A stretch of 64,000 nt of DNA from positions 110,059,489 through 110,123,488 of the forward strand of contig JAKSZU010000004.1 in NCBI GenBank assembly GCA_026018925.1. The letters are read 5' to 3'. The translations under genes and the position numbers were made by a program. Numbering within the stretch: position 1 is the stretch's first letter; every line of letters begins with the position of its first letter. This stretch comes from Tupaia tana. Lineage: Eukaryota > Chordata > Mammalia > Scandentia > Tupaiidae. Positions 26,801 to 34,906 of the stretch are shown piece by piece. The notes under the pieces were generated by a model that was not told the DNA's origin, did no database searches, and saw only the letters and a program-made list of their open reading frames with translations.

Positions 26801-27607
26801 AAGTAGGGTTCTGGGTACTGGGGTGGAATGCTCGCTGTGCCAGATGGTATCCTAGCTCTCGCTGGGCCCCCTTTCTAATAGGAGAGAAACCAATGAGTCA
26901 ATATATAATGCCAGGACATGAGCGAGTGCGTGCTGTGTAGAAACACAAGCAGGCTTGGGAACAGGGAGAGGCCTGGAGCTGCCTTGCAGATGGAGTGGCT
27001 GCATTCAAATAGGGATCTGTAACAAGTGTCTGGGTGACCCCTATAGATATAGGAGAGAATAACATTTCAGGCAGAAAAAACAGCAAGTTCAAAGACAAGA
27101 GTAAGCATGATTTGGTCAAGGAAGATCAATGGATCAGGTGTAGCTGGAGAACTTGGGAAGGGAGGAAGAAGAAAACGGGTTCAGAAAGACAGGATGGGTA
27201 CGTCATATAGAACTATGCAGGACAAAGACATGGTGGTGACTTCATTTCTTATTCTTCAGTGAAATATTAATAGAAAACCATTGAGTAACATTTCCATATT
27301 TTTCAAAGGACCACTGAAGCTGCTGAATGAAGGGGAAATTATAGGGAGATAAAGGTAGAAGCAGGATGTATTAGCGGTAAATATTCTGGTAAGATTTATG
27401 AACATGTCATGTAGGTTCTCAAAATGGAAATCAGACAGGTCCAGGTGGTATCGCAGTGGTAAAATGCTATGCTCTACAAGGCATTCTCATATGGGAGGGT
27501 TCATGGTTCAAGTCCAAAGAACTCCTTGAGTAAATAGAGCACACAGTGCCTGTGATCCTGGGCTGGCTGAAAGCTAGGGGTGGATCCTGGCATCAAGACC
27601 CTTTTGG

Positions 27608-27641
<34 letters not shown>

Positions 27642-30236
27642 CTCCCTTTTCTCTCCTCCCTCCTTTTCTCTCTTCTCATAGAGGAAATAATTTATAAATT
27701 AACTAACTAAATGAAATCAGAATATGATCCGAGGTTTCTGTTCCAATATGGACACCTTGGTGATTTTTTCAAACTGTTTTCTTTTTAAAGAGAGTTTTGC
27801 CTTAAGGCACAAATACTTGCTGGAGGTACAAAGACAGAAAGCGAGAAATCACCCCCAGGGGCGATGGCTGCACCACAGTCCCTTCTTCCCTTCTCCTCTC
27901 GGGATTTTGTTGGAAATGCCTGGCAAGAGTTTAAGCCACCGGGTCCAAGACTTGAACCACAGTTGACTACATGGAAGTCCAGTGATGTAACCATTATGCC
28001 ATCTGCTCGTCCCTAAATTTTTTTAAACTTTAAAAAAAAATTATTTTCAAGAAGTTAGGTACCATGTATCATTAAAATATGCTATTTGTCACTTTTCAAA
28101 AATCTTTTTGCAAATAGCAGGCATTAATAAATACTATTAGCATTCTGATAAATACAAAATATTTATTTGGTTAAACTTCAGGAAGAGTACTGAGGAAAAG
28201 GAATCTTTTGGAAAACAAAAATGTAATTCTTCTGGTAAGCCTTTTCTTAGCTCAACTCCTTTCCAACTTACATGCAAAGTGATATACAGTGATTAAATGT
28301 ATAAAATGAAAAATAATTTAAAAAACTTTATAAGTTTTTCCAGACTTTCATTTTTATTCTTTAGATTTCTGAGCCACCAAGCTACTATCAGTGATGACCT
28401 GCCCAACCACATAATTTCTGGACAAGTTCTGATGAAGCCGAACGTGAGAGAGTTCACTGAGACGTCGGTCATCTTTGAAGACGGCACAGAAGAGGACATC
28501 GATATTATCATCTTTGCCACTGGATATACTTTCTGTTTTTCTTTTTTGGAAAATGATCCCACAGTTCTGGACAACCAGTGTTCTATGTTTAAATTTGTGT
28601 TCCCCCCACAGCTGGAGAAGCCGACACTAGCATTTATTGGCATCCTCCAGCCAGTAGGAGCCACTATTCCCACGTCGGAAATGCAGAGCCGGTGGGCGGC
28701 CCGCATATTCAAGGGTACGTGCTAACCACGTGCATATTTAGAAAAAGTCGCCATCCAGTGGTGTGATTTCAGAGGCATTGTAAGGTTCTGCTGCGGCAAA
28801 ATCTCTCTGCAGTTAACTTTCACAATGTCTGAAATACTGTCACTTTTGAGATCTGTTACTCCAGTGTTTGACACCTATGTATTTAATCTTCAGGATTCCT
28901 ATATGAAAATTTAAAATACAACTACCTCAAAACTACTACCTTAAGCTACTGGGTCATCAGAAAAGTCATGACATATATTTATATATAAAAACTACATCAT
29001 GACTTTTCCGACAACCCAGTATTATCAAATGACAACTCACTGGCAAATAATTCTCTTTTTTTTTGGGGGGGGGGGGGGGGGAGGAGATATTTTTGCTATA
29101 GGGCACATGCACTTGCCAGGGAGACAGAGAGAGACAGAAAGCAAGAAATCACCCCTTGGGCAGATGGTCACACCACAATCCCTTCTCTATTCTCCTCTCA
29201 GGATTTTGGGGCATGCACACACATGCCTGGCATGAGACTTAAGCCACCTGATCTGGTGACTCGAACTGCAGTTGATGACGTGGGAGTCCAGCCATGTAAC
29301 TATCACACCATCTACTGGTCCCAGCAATAATTCTTCAGAGCTCTGCAAGGGTGCGTTAGTATAGTAAGTGACAGAGAGAGCTCACCCTCAAGCGGGGAGT
29401 CTGTCTTCCCTACTCGCTGCTTCACCTTCCATGGTTCTAGTTACCTGCCATCAGCCAGGGTCGGGAAAGAGGTGAGAACAGAGAGAGACAGAGAGGGAGA
29501 CAGAGAGAGGGAGACCACCTTCATGTAACTGTTACCATCCGATACGGTTATGATTGTTCTATTTTATCATTAGTTACTGTTACTATAATCTCTGACTGTG
29601 CCTGATCCATGACTCGTACTTAATCACGGAAAATCACAGTCTATGGAGGGGTCAGTGCTGTCCGTGGTTCCAGTCATCCCATGGAGGTCTCGGGACACGT
29701 CCCTCCTGGTTTTACAAATGAGGACATTGCAAAGGGCAAGTACCCTGTCACGGTCATGTGGCCAGTACATGGCGGAGCTGGCTTCAAAGCCAGGTTGACC
29801 TGGTCATGGAGCCTTGCCCTTTATTGTGCTGTGGCGCGGCTCCGGTGGCCCTGTGACCCCAGCATGTTCACCCACGTCCTCATTACATTTCTAATGGACG
29901 CTTGAGAGATAGGCAAAACATATCCTCCCTTTGATTTGGGGATAGTCCAGAACAGACCTAGCAACACTGGCAAATAGTTTACCTGTTACTTCCCATCAAT
30001 ACTAGCCTCTCGGGACCAGCAGATGGCGTAATGGCCATGTCACTGGACTCCCACGTAGTTGACAACGGTTTGAGTCCCAGACTTGGTGGTTTAAACTCAC
30101 GCTGGGCACATGTGCGTGCCCAAGATCCCAGGAGGAGAAGGGATTGTGGCGTGGCCATCCCCCATGGGGGGTGATTTCTCACTTTCTGTCTCTGTCTTTC
30201 TGGCGAGCGCACATGCTCTATAGCAAAAACCTTTCC

Positions 30237-30290
<54 letters not shown>

Positions 30291-30968
30291 CACACTAACC
30301 TATCGCCTCTGCAGGGAGGTAAGAATTAACAATTAACTTTGACTTTGTTTTGAATTTTTAATTGAGCAGTAACAATTGTACACATTTGGGGTAGAGTGAT
30401 TTTTCAGTACCTGAATACAATGTGTAATGATAAATTCAGTAGTTAGCGTAGCCATCATCTCAAACGTTCATCCTTACTTTGGCTTGGGAACATGCAAAAT
30501 CCTCTCCTCCGGCTATTTTGAAACATACAGTAAATTATTACTAACTATGGTTAACCTATGGAAGCACCTTGGCTTTTGTAGGCATTCAATAAATATTGAC
30601 TAAATGGAGATTAGCCATTGTTGTAGTTATTTATTATTCTTTATTATATCATTAATTCTAAGGTTGAGAATGAATTGGTAGCAACACATTCAAAACCTAC
30701 TTTTATGAAACGAATCACACTGTAATAATTCTGCTCATTTGTCTCCTTCTTTAAAAAATTTCCCACTTTTTTCCCAGAACATTCTGTTCCTCAAAACATA
30801 GAATGTCATCCATTTTAGGAATGAAGGGCAGTTGTAGGAAGGTGCCTTTCATGAGCTAAAATATAAAATTAGAGGAACCAGCAGATGGTGTAATGGTTAC
30901 ATCATTGGACTTCCACATAGGCAACCATGGTTCAAGTCCCAGACCCGGAGACTTGAAACTCATGCCGG

Positions 30969-31009
<41 letters not shown>

Positions 31010-33522
31010 CCCCAAATCCCAAGAGGAGACTGGAGGAGAAGGGATTGCAGAATGGCCATTCCTCTGGGGAGTGATCTCTCACTTTCTGTCTCTATCTCTC
31101 TCTCTCTGTCTCTCTCTCTCTCTCTCTCTGTCTCTCTGGCAAGTGCACACACCCTGTAGCAAAAATCTCTCTTAAAAAAAAAAAGAGGAAGAAATAGAAG
31201 ATTAGGAATAAATATCTATCCAAAGAAAGCAATTAGAAGACATTGAGACATTATCAGTAGCTACATCTGTATTTGTAAAGTAAGTCGGAGCATCAATAAA
31301 CAAGCATAACTCACTATTTAAGAGAGCCAGAGTGAATATTTGGGTAACGAGATTACAAACACACTAAGTTGTACCTTGTCAGCTGAGCAAGACTCCCTCC
31401 AGTTCATTCTTCACAGACTTTGAAGTCTTTTCATCAGAATTTGAACTCATCAGGCATGATAGGGCACATGCTTGTGTCTGCTAAAACACTGAGCGCAGGG
31501 CACTCCAGAACAACTCCTGGATCCTTCTTCTACCGTCCTGTGCTACCTCACTCATGACGTTCTCTGCCAAACTGATCCTCAGGGCACCCATTTCTCCCTG
31601 AGACCACATCTTCTCAATAAGAAAGCCTTATTCGGGGCCCAAGTGGTGGTGCAGGATGATGTAACTGAACTCACACGGGAAGGTGCCAAGTTCACATCCT
31701 AGGACCTCCGTGGGCATGCCAGGCACAGCCCTCTGTGATCCAGGCTGGTGGAGCCCAGGGCTAGATCATGTTATAAAGATGCTGTGGGGGGGGGGGTACA
31801 TGTTTCTGCCTTTCTGTGTTTCTCTCTTTCCCTCTCTCCTGTGGAATAAATAAATAATGAACTTAAAAAAGAAAGCTATATTCAAAATTGGAATTTCTTT
31901 CCTAGGATTGAACAAATTACCTTCAATGAGTGGCATGATGGCTGACATAAAAAAGAAGAGAAAAAAATTTGAAAAAGAGTAAGAAATTTGTTTCATGGTG
32001 AAAGTCAATTGAACATGTTTAGATGGATCTGTTGCCTGTCAAAAATTCTTTACAGTTTTCTCACCATAGAAGCTGGGTCTATTTTCCTAGGTGAAATTTC
32101 ATATTATCATTTTTTAAAATTTCCTCTAAACCAAGTGTGATGTTATGTACGGAAGGGTTTCGGGATGGAATGGACACAGTGTAGTCCACCATGGAATGGC
32201 GAGATTTTGTTTTAAGTCCATGGAACAGTAGATGCAGTACACAATTGTAAATTCAGGATAGCCTCAGAGATGTACAGCGTAAGAAAATATAAGTGAAGAA
32301 TTGCTTCATTCTTTAAAACAGTTGGAAAGATCAATCAATGTGCAAACTGAGTTGACAAATCGCTACAGAATCTGATTAAAATTCTGATGTGAGGTCAGAA
32401 GTTTGTAGATCATGCCAAATCTTAATGGAAAATTATTCTCAACCACTGACATTGGGAATTTAATTTATTTCTATTCAACAAATACTGTCAAGAATGTCCA
32501 ATGTGAATGTCACAGCGTATGTTCTGCAATCAAAGGCCTTATGTACTTAGAACAGCCAGTTATCCAGCAAGTTTGATTTAAGAAAGTGGGCCAGAAATTG
32601 CTTTTTGGTAGCACTCAAATCAAATTAGTGTCATAGAAACCTAAATAACAGACCAGTACCATTCGTTCATCAGAGCCCTCACCACGGATTTACGAGATGA
32701 GATTACAGCCTGGATAAGAACCAGATAGATGTATGACCAAAATGCGGAATTTAGGAAATGGAAAATATCAACAAGACAAAAATCTTCTAAAACCCACCCA
32801 CTACCATTCAAAAACTTTCCTAAAATCTATTTTATTTTATTTTACTTTAATTTCTTTTATACATTCAATCACTATACAGCACTTAACTTGCAAAGTGAAT
32901 TTTCCCAACATGAATACGCTTCACACCAGTCCGGTTGAGGATACTGTACACGTCTGAAAAATTCATGGGAGAAAAAAACCTACATGCATAAATATTTTGT
33001 TAGCAATCACTGAGGCCAGAGTAATTGGAAACAGTTGTTGTCGAAGTCACAGTCGCTCAGTTGCTATTGCTAAGTGTACGTTACCCCTCACACAAGGTCC
33101 ACCCAGTGTCTTTATGCTTGGGCTGGACGTCACCATTGGACTCAGAGTTTCCGATTTTTCCCTTCAGGTTCCTGAATAACCCTCGGGATGCCCGCAGAGT
33201 GCAGTATGTGGATTACATGGATGAAATTGCTTCGGAAATAGGAGTGAAGCCCAGCCTGCTCTCCTTCTTCCTGTGGGACCCAAAACTGGCCATGGAAATC
33301 TTCTTTGGACCATGCACCCCATACCAGTACCGCCTACAGGGGCCAGGGAGGTGGGCTGGGGCCCGAGGTGCCATTCTGACCCAGAGAGGGCGCATCATCA
33401 AGCCCCTGAAGACTCGCGTCCTGGTCTGTGAGCAGCCTCTGCACTCTGTGCCACTTTGGCTTAAAAGCATCTGCACAGCCATCCTGCTCTTAGTTCTCGC
33501 TTTGGTCGTCATTAAAGAGTGA
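13755..33522 (+). CDS. FMO: Flavin-containing monooxygenase (FMO), eight coding exons, 535 aa
   Basis: The product should be an ER-membrane flavoprotein that uses NADPH, FAD and O2 to oxygenate nucleophilic N or S atoms of xenobiotics or metabolites, or, as FMO5 does, to act as a Baeyer-Villiger enzyme. Visible motifs are GAGVSG (residues 10-15, FAD), CFE (31-33), [11 protein letters not shown] (167-177, FMO signature), GIGNSG (192-197, NADPH), FATGY (327-331) and a hydrophobic tail (about 517-532) ending in KE. The start is the ATG at 13760, five bases after the acceptor as in other FMOs, with A at -3. Joined exons give 1608 bases with no stop or frameshift; FMO proteins are usually 532-558 residues. 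Closest by memory to FMO5 ([11 protein letters not shown], DDLPNxIISG), but with substitutions not in FMO1-5 (R or K after CFE is G; GYP is GMP; FPFL is FSFL). It may be a cluster-2 member (FMO9/12/13-like). The subtype is not proven. Promoter and untranslated first exon are not found. The annotated interval runs from the first coding exon to the stop. Confidence 0.93.
14040..14510 (-). repeat. 7SL-like SINE, apparently two monomers, split by a family A SINE
   Basis: Two antisense arms lie either side of the SINE at 14150-14416. The left is gcctcccagatagctggaat and the right is gcctcccaagtggctccagt; both resemble the 7SL motif read antisense in Alu-type elements. The insertion duplicated ttgacccaggattt, present on both sides. 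Diverged, so the monomer order is tentative. Confidence 0.5.
14150..14416 (-). repeat. SINE, family A (young)
   Basis: Antisense near-consensus copy with target-site duplication ttgacccaggattt, inserted into the 7SL-like element. Confidence 0.88.
14680..14905 (-). repeat. SINE, family C with internal (CA)n
   Basis: Antisense copy: ttcttccatgagagagatgg at its tail and accgcgatgcagctgtgtca near its head. The middle is expanded into the CA tract at 14772-14811. Confidence 0.7.
14772..14811. repeat. (CA)n microsatellite inside SINE C
   Basis: Perfect CA run of about 20 units, lying inside the family C copy. Confidence 0.95.
15121..15235. repeat. Local repeat, copy 1
   Basis: About 100 bases (cctagcttctgtgatt, ccttctcaatatttttcca, ctttattct) recur diverged at 16547-16650 in the same orientation. 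Family not recognised. Confidence 0.6.
15799..16075 (-). repeat. SINE, family A (young)
   Basis: Antisense near-consensus copy with a clean target-site duplication (ctccctgtaacattttt). Confidence 0.9.
16076..16230 (-). repeat. MIR-like SINE (ancient)
   Basis: tagtcctcatagcacccctg, caaggtaggcaagg and aagtcatgtagtaatgatg follow the antisense MIR order. The adjacent family A SINE separates it from any 5' remainder. Confidence 0.55.
16364..16512 (+). repeat. SINE, family B
   Basis: Sense copy: gggccagcaggtggcatggt head, cttgctttcttgctttcac, then ccctgtagcaaataat with a TAA-rich tail. Confidence 0.8.
16547..16650. repeat. Local repeat, copy 2
   Basis: Partner of 15121-15235; shares cttttccttctcaatatttt and the flanking order. 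Confidence 0.6.
17030..17296 (-). repeat. SINE, family A
   Basis: Antisense copy: T tail, gcaagatttttgctataagg, body and head complement ccatctgctggtcc. Confidence 0.85.
17300..17760. repeat. AT-rich segment, possible antisense L1 3' fragment
   Basis: AT-rich intron sequence with an (AT)n run at 17470-17493. The style (cccctatttctcaccctctg) resembles antisense L1 3' UTR, but I cannot align it confidently. Confidence 0.3.
17876..18110 (-). repeat. L1 3' UTR end, antisense
   Basis: Reverse complement of the L1 3' UTR type seen at 6500-6900, diverged: tcagtccagcccagttgaga corresponds to the sense segment around tcaactggactgagg. Confidence 0.6.
18154..18235. mobile_element. Mariner-like MITE, copy 1 (82 bp palindrome)
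   Basis: Flanked by TA. The left end tcgggtcatcagaaaagtca is nearly the reverse complement of the right end gactttccctacaaccca. Too short to code; the inverted halves could fold as a hairpin. Confidence 0.75.
18550..18778 (+). repeat. SINE, family A-related (old)
   Basis: Sense copy: gagcccctaccctggtgatt head, atgccaggaacatgtgcatg body, gcaagcacatgccctctg end. Confidence 0.7.
18782..19020 (+). repeat. SINE, family A-related (old), tandem neighbour
   Basis: Sense copy directly after the previous one: ggcctagtggttaagggatc head, ctagcacatgtaccctttg end. Confidence 0.7.
19478..19666 (+). CDS. FMO coding exon 2: residues 46-108
   Basis: 189 bases, the usual FMO size, phase 0 at both ends. It encodes [17 protein letters not shown], then [19 protein letters not shown] and the stretch ending HIRFL. 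The Asn in the TSNTSKEM motif corresponds to the conserved FMO Asn (Asn61 of FMO3). Donor gtgagt at 19667. Confidence 0.95.
19791..19912. mobile_element. Hsmar2-like non-autonomous mariner, copy 1
   Basis: TA-bounded. The left terminus has cttcaaacagcttatgggaa and the right, read antisense, has gacttcaaagagtttgtgg. The middle (tttgcaccaaaataaa) agrees with the Hsmar2 group as I remember it. Confidence 0.65.
20247..20332. mobile_element. Hsmar2-like mariner, partial copy 2
   Basis: Starts with taaacttcaaacagtttatg and contains gggaccaaaataaactcat; the right terminus is missing. Confidence 0.6.
20434..20507. mobile_element. Mariner-like MITE, copy 2 (74 bp palindrome)
   Basis: TA-bounded. The left end ttgggttgtcagaagagtca pairs with the right arm catcatgactgttctggtga; diverged. 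Confidence 0.75.
20530..20728 (-). repeat. SINE, family C
   Basis: Antisense copy: gttacatgagagaaagaaa at the tail and tgccatgccgtcaactggcc at the head end. Confidence 0.65.
20867..21029 (+). CDS. FMO coding exon 3: residues 109-162 plus one base
   Basis: 163 bases, the canonical FMO size. It encodes [50 protein letters not shown]. The last codon is split after G (phase 1). Donor gtatgt at 21030. Confidence 0.95.
21030..23020 (+). other. FMO intron, 1991 bp
   Basis: One antisense family A SINE lies near the start. From about 21560 to 22990 I see no young repeat and no coding exon, only intronic sequence. The acceptor is ctcttgcccacag. Confidence 0.9.
21272..21548 (-). repeat. SINE, family A (young)
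   Basis: Antisense near-consensus copy with a long T tail; flanks aagtcctaattttt and aagtcttaaaattttt suggest the target-site duplication. Confidence 0.88.
23021..23163 (+). CDS. FMO coding exon 4: residues 163-210
   Basis: 143 bases, canonical. It completes the split Gly and holds the FMO signature ([11 protein letters not shown]) and the NADPH-binding GIGNSGAD. Donor gtttgg is weak at +3 and +4 but follows CAG. Confidence 0.95.
23164..23962 (+). other. FMO intron, 799 bp
   Basis: No recognised repeat. The acceptor attctctcttag is strong. Short frames inside are chance. Confidence 0.9.
23963..24162 (+). CDS. FMO coding exon 5: residues 211-276 plus two bases
   Basis: 200 bases, canonical. 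It encodes [30 protein letters not shown] and the segment ending GLQPQH. The GYP of other FMOs reads GMP (Met230). Ends in phase 2; donor gtatgt. Confidence 0.95.
24615..25042 (+). repeat. MIR-like SINE, split by a family B SINE
   Basis: Left part: gcttcaccacttactgacca, atgagatggggataatg. Right part: ggagtattaaataagaaaat, ctggcatacagttaatgctc. The insertion at about 24778-24963 is flanked by ggagtatt on both sides. Confidence 0.65.
24778..24963 (-). repeat. SINE, family B
   Basis: Antisense copy with a TTTTA-rich tail, gggcacgtgtgcttatcaga and head complement accataccacctggtggtcc. Confidence 0.82.
25873..26030 (+). repeat. SINE, family B
   Basis: Sense copy: ggggccagcaggtggcacgg head, ccctatagaaaaatttaaa end with TAA repeats. 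Flanks aaatacttcatta on both sides give a clean target-site duplication (25857 and 26047). Confidence 0.88.
26116..26390 (+). repeat. SINE, family A
   Basis: Sense copy: aaccagcagatagcacaatg head, internal duplication of the ccccccaggg motif, ccctatagaaaaaatttctc end. Confidence 0.82.
26395..26495. repeat. Complex (TA)n/(TG)n tract
   Basis: Mixed ATAT and TGTG runs directly after the SINE tail, probably grown from it. Confidence 0.9.
26765..27400 (+). repeat. L2-type ancient LINE remnant
   Basis: gagttcctgctgtggtcaag, aacatttcaggcagaaaaaa, aggaccactgaagctgctga follow the order of an L2-style consensus as I remember it. Diverged. Confidence 0.45.
27437..27705 (+). repeat. SINE, family C
   Basis: Sense copy: ggtggtatcgcagtggtaaa head, ggttcatggttcaagtcc, gatcctgggctggctgaaag, then a CT-rich tail (CT run at 27610-27639). 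Confidence 0.78.
27780..28015 (-). repeat. SINE, family A
   Basis: Antisense copy; the 3' part is short, the head complement is intact (accattatgccatctgctcg). Confidence 0.8.
28365..28714 (+). CDS. FMO coding exon 6: residues 277-392 plus one base
   Basis: 350 bases; FMO1 has 356 by memory, so two residues are missing. It encodes [43 protein letters not shown], then [11 protein letters not shown]. The conserved FPFL after FATGY reads FSFL (Ser336). Donor gtacgt. Confidence 0.95.
28947..29021. mobile_element. Mariner-like MITE, copy 3 (75 bp palindrome, best preserved)
   Basis: TA-bounded. The left end tactgggtcatcagaaaagt and the right arm acttttccgacaacccagta are near-perfect inverted repeats with about 25 bp termini and a short AT spacer. 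Confidence 0.82.
29055..29322 (-). repeat. SINE, family A with poly-G run
   Basis: Antisense copy; about 18 G follow the T tail (29065-29082). Flanks gcaaataattct / gcaataattctt suggest the target-site duplication. Confidence 0.85.
29700..29885 (-). repeat. MIR-like SINE (ancient)
   Basis: aatgaggacattgcaaaggg, acggtcatgtggccagta, agctggcttcaaagccagg follow the antisense MIR order. Confidence 0.5.
30012..30285 (+). repeat. SINE, family A with poly-A/(TA)n tail
   Basis: Sense copy; ccaagatcccaggaggagaa body lacks a short internal block. The tail passes into a perfect TA run (30255-30284). Confidence 0.87.
30340..30600 (-). repeat. L1 3' UTR, antisense (old)
   Basis: tttttcagtacctgaataca, tgtgtaatgataaattcag, aaaatcctctcctccggcta match the antisense order of old L1 3' UTRs. 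Confidence 0.6.
30872..31185 (+). repeat. SINE, family A with internal (TG)n expansion
   Basis: Sense copy: ggaaccagcagatggtgtaa head. The gcgtgtgtgcgtgc block is expanded to a TG run at 30970-31004, and the CT block near 31090-31135 is also expanded. Confidence 0.87.
31632..31870 (+). repeat. SINE, family C
   Basis: Sense copy: gggcccaagtggtggtgcag head, ttcacatcctaggacctccg, gatccaggctggtggagccc, ending tcctgtggaataaataaat. Confidence 0.78.
31906..31978 (+). CDS. FMO coding exon 7: residues 393-416 plus two bases
   Basis: 73 bases, the diagnostic small FMO exon. It encodes [20 protein letters not shown] and FEK. The Lys-rich end matches the variable FMO region. Phase 1 in, phase 2 out; donor gtaaga. 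Confidence 0.93.
31979..33167 (+). other. FMO intron, 1189 bp
   Basis: One antisense L1 3' end lies at 32822-32950; the rest shows nothing recognisable. The acceptor is atttttcccttcag. Confidence 0.9.
32820..32952 (-). repeat. L1 3' UTR end, antisense
   Basis: tcttttatacattcaatcac, aacttgcaaagtgaatttt and agtccggttgaggatact are the complement of the terminal part of the 6500-6900 L1 3' UTR. Confidence 0.75.
33168..33522 (+). CDS. FMO last coding exon: residues 417-535 and stop
   Basis: It encodes [50 protein letters not shown] and LKTRV, then the hydrophobic tail [18 protein letters not shown], expected to hold the enzyme on the ER membrane. TGA at 33520-33522. The 3' UTR continues beyond; no AATAAA is close. 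An ATTAAA at 34309 is a weak candidate polyadenylation signal. Confidence 0.95.
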
Positions 33523-33999
33523 CCTCCATTGTGCATCGCCATGTGCGAGGCCCACAGTGGCACGCAGGCAGGTGTTGTCCTCATTTCAGACCAGACGAGG
33601 GCAGTGAATTTCCTAGCAATTCCAGAATTCCGCACGCAGGGAGATTTGGGCAAAACTGGAGATGTCTTCAAAAGAGATTTCAGAGGCTATCTTTGTATAA
33701 AGCTTATGAAGTTTACTTTTGGAGTTCACGTTTAATTTCTATCATGTGACAAGTGCTTTCAGTTACACCGAGTTTTCCCAGGCCTCCTGTTATCAGATAC
33801 ACACAGTCTGTCGGCTTTTAGCAATTGGTAAGTTGTCGTTTTTCATCTAAAGCACAGGTGAGGACAAAGCAACTCTTCCGATGATTTATGGAAACTTAGC
33901 AGTGAATAATGTCCTCATCAGAAACGCTCTCCACAAGGGTTATAGTCTATAGAACTGTAAATATCGAGGTCACGGGCTATTTCAGGTATTTAACATTTT

Positions 34000-34238
34000 T
34001 TTTTTCAGTGTGTTTATTTCTTCTATGAGAGAAAGATATGGAGAAAGAGAAACAAGGAGACAGAGAGGAACCCCATGGGCCCTCATGCCACAACCCATGC
34101 CCAGTCGCCCTCACCCAGCTCTCTAGCTGGCACTTCATTTCCCAGTGTGCTCGGGGAGGTCCTTGGATGCGAACCCAGGGCCTTTCCCAGGAGAGCCCAC
34201 TTCTGTTAGTGTGCCACCACCTGGTCTCTGGATGTTTT
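34000..34238 (-). repeat. SINE, family C
   Basis: Antisense copy: tttcttctatgagagaaaga tail, ggatgcgaacccagggcct, gtgccaccacctggtctct. Confidence 0.75.
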
Positions 34239-34319
34239 TAGGAGATGAAGGGTGTCATGGAGATACGCAGAGGGAATAATGGAAGTCAGAGCTGTTACTA
34301 TGAGCTCTATTAAAATGAT

Positions 34320-34515
34320 CAGGCTCAGCCAGCGTGGTGCAAGTGGGAGGGGATGCTGTGGCTACGACTGCATGGAGGCCTGTGGTCCTGGCCCTCCCTA
34401 CGCAGGCAGGGAGTGGTGGCCTGTGGTCCTGGCTGACTAGCGAGCCCCTGTCAAAACACCTGTCTACCCTCTGTCCCTCCCTCTCTCTATCACACACATT
34501 TAAAAAAAAAAAAAA

Positions 34516-34575
<60 letters not shown>
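34320..34575 (+). repeat. SINE, C-related, with poly-A/(GAAA)n tail
   Basis: Sense SINE-like segment with an internal near-duplication of ggcctgtggtcctggc (about 34376 and 34418), CT-rich end, A tail and GAAA repeats to 34575. Confidence 0.6.
34518..34575. repeat. (GAAA)n microsatellite
   Basis: About 14 near-perfect GAAA units in the tail of the preceding SINE. Confidence 0.95.
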
Positions 34576-34906
34576 GAAACTATAAAAATACAGGGAATAA
34601 GTTCTACAGTAAATACACAAATTTATTAATTTGCAAATTAACAGAGAGATGAAGTATTGACGACTGATTCAGTCATCCCACTCCCTGGCTGCACCTGAAC
34701 CTACTCCTGATACTCTGCATGACGGGATGTTTTCGTTTGTTGTGTTTTTTGACTGGACTGTACTACCCATTCTTCCATTTTGTCAAAAAATATTTATTGG
34801 GTGCTTGCTGTCAGACATGACAATCTGTGTCCCCATGGCTTCCCCAGCCTCACCTGAACCTACCTCTCCTACTTCTACTATGTCCATTCCTAGAACAAGC
34901 CACACC

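Larger units (their letters stand above)
24163..28364 (+). other. FMO intron, 4202 bp
   Basis: Carries MIR- and L2-like ancient repeats, family A, B and C SINEs and a complex TA/TG tract. The acceptor is ttttattctttag. Confidence 0.9.
28715..31905 (+). other. FMO intron, 3191 bp
   Basis: Holds a mariner-like MITE, three family A and one family C SINE, a MIR-like piece and antisense L1 3' sequence. The acceptor is atttctttcctag. Confidence 0.9.

Noticed and set aside
28293-28712. 139-codon antisense frame
   Set aside because: Shadow of FMO coding exon 6 on the opposite strand.
33213-33671. 152-codon antisense frame
   Set aside because: Shadow of the last FMO exon.
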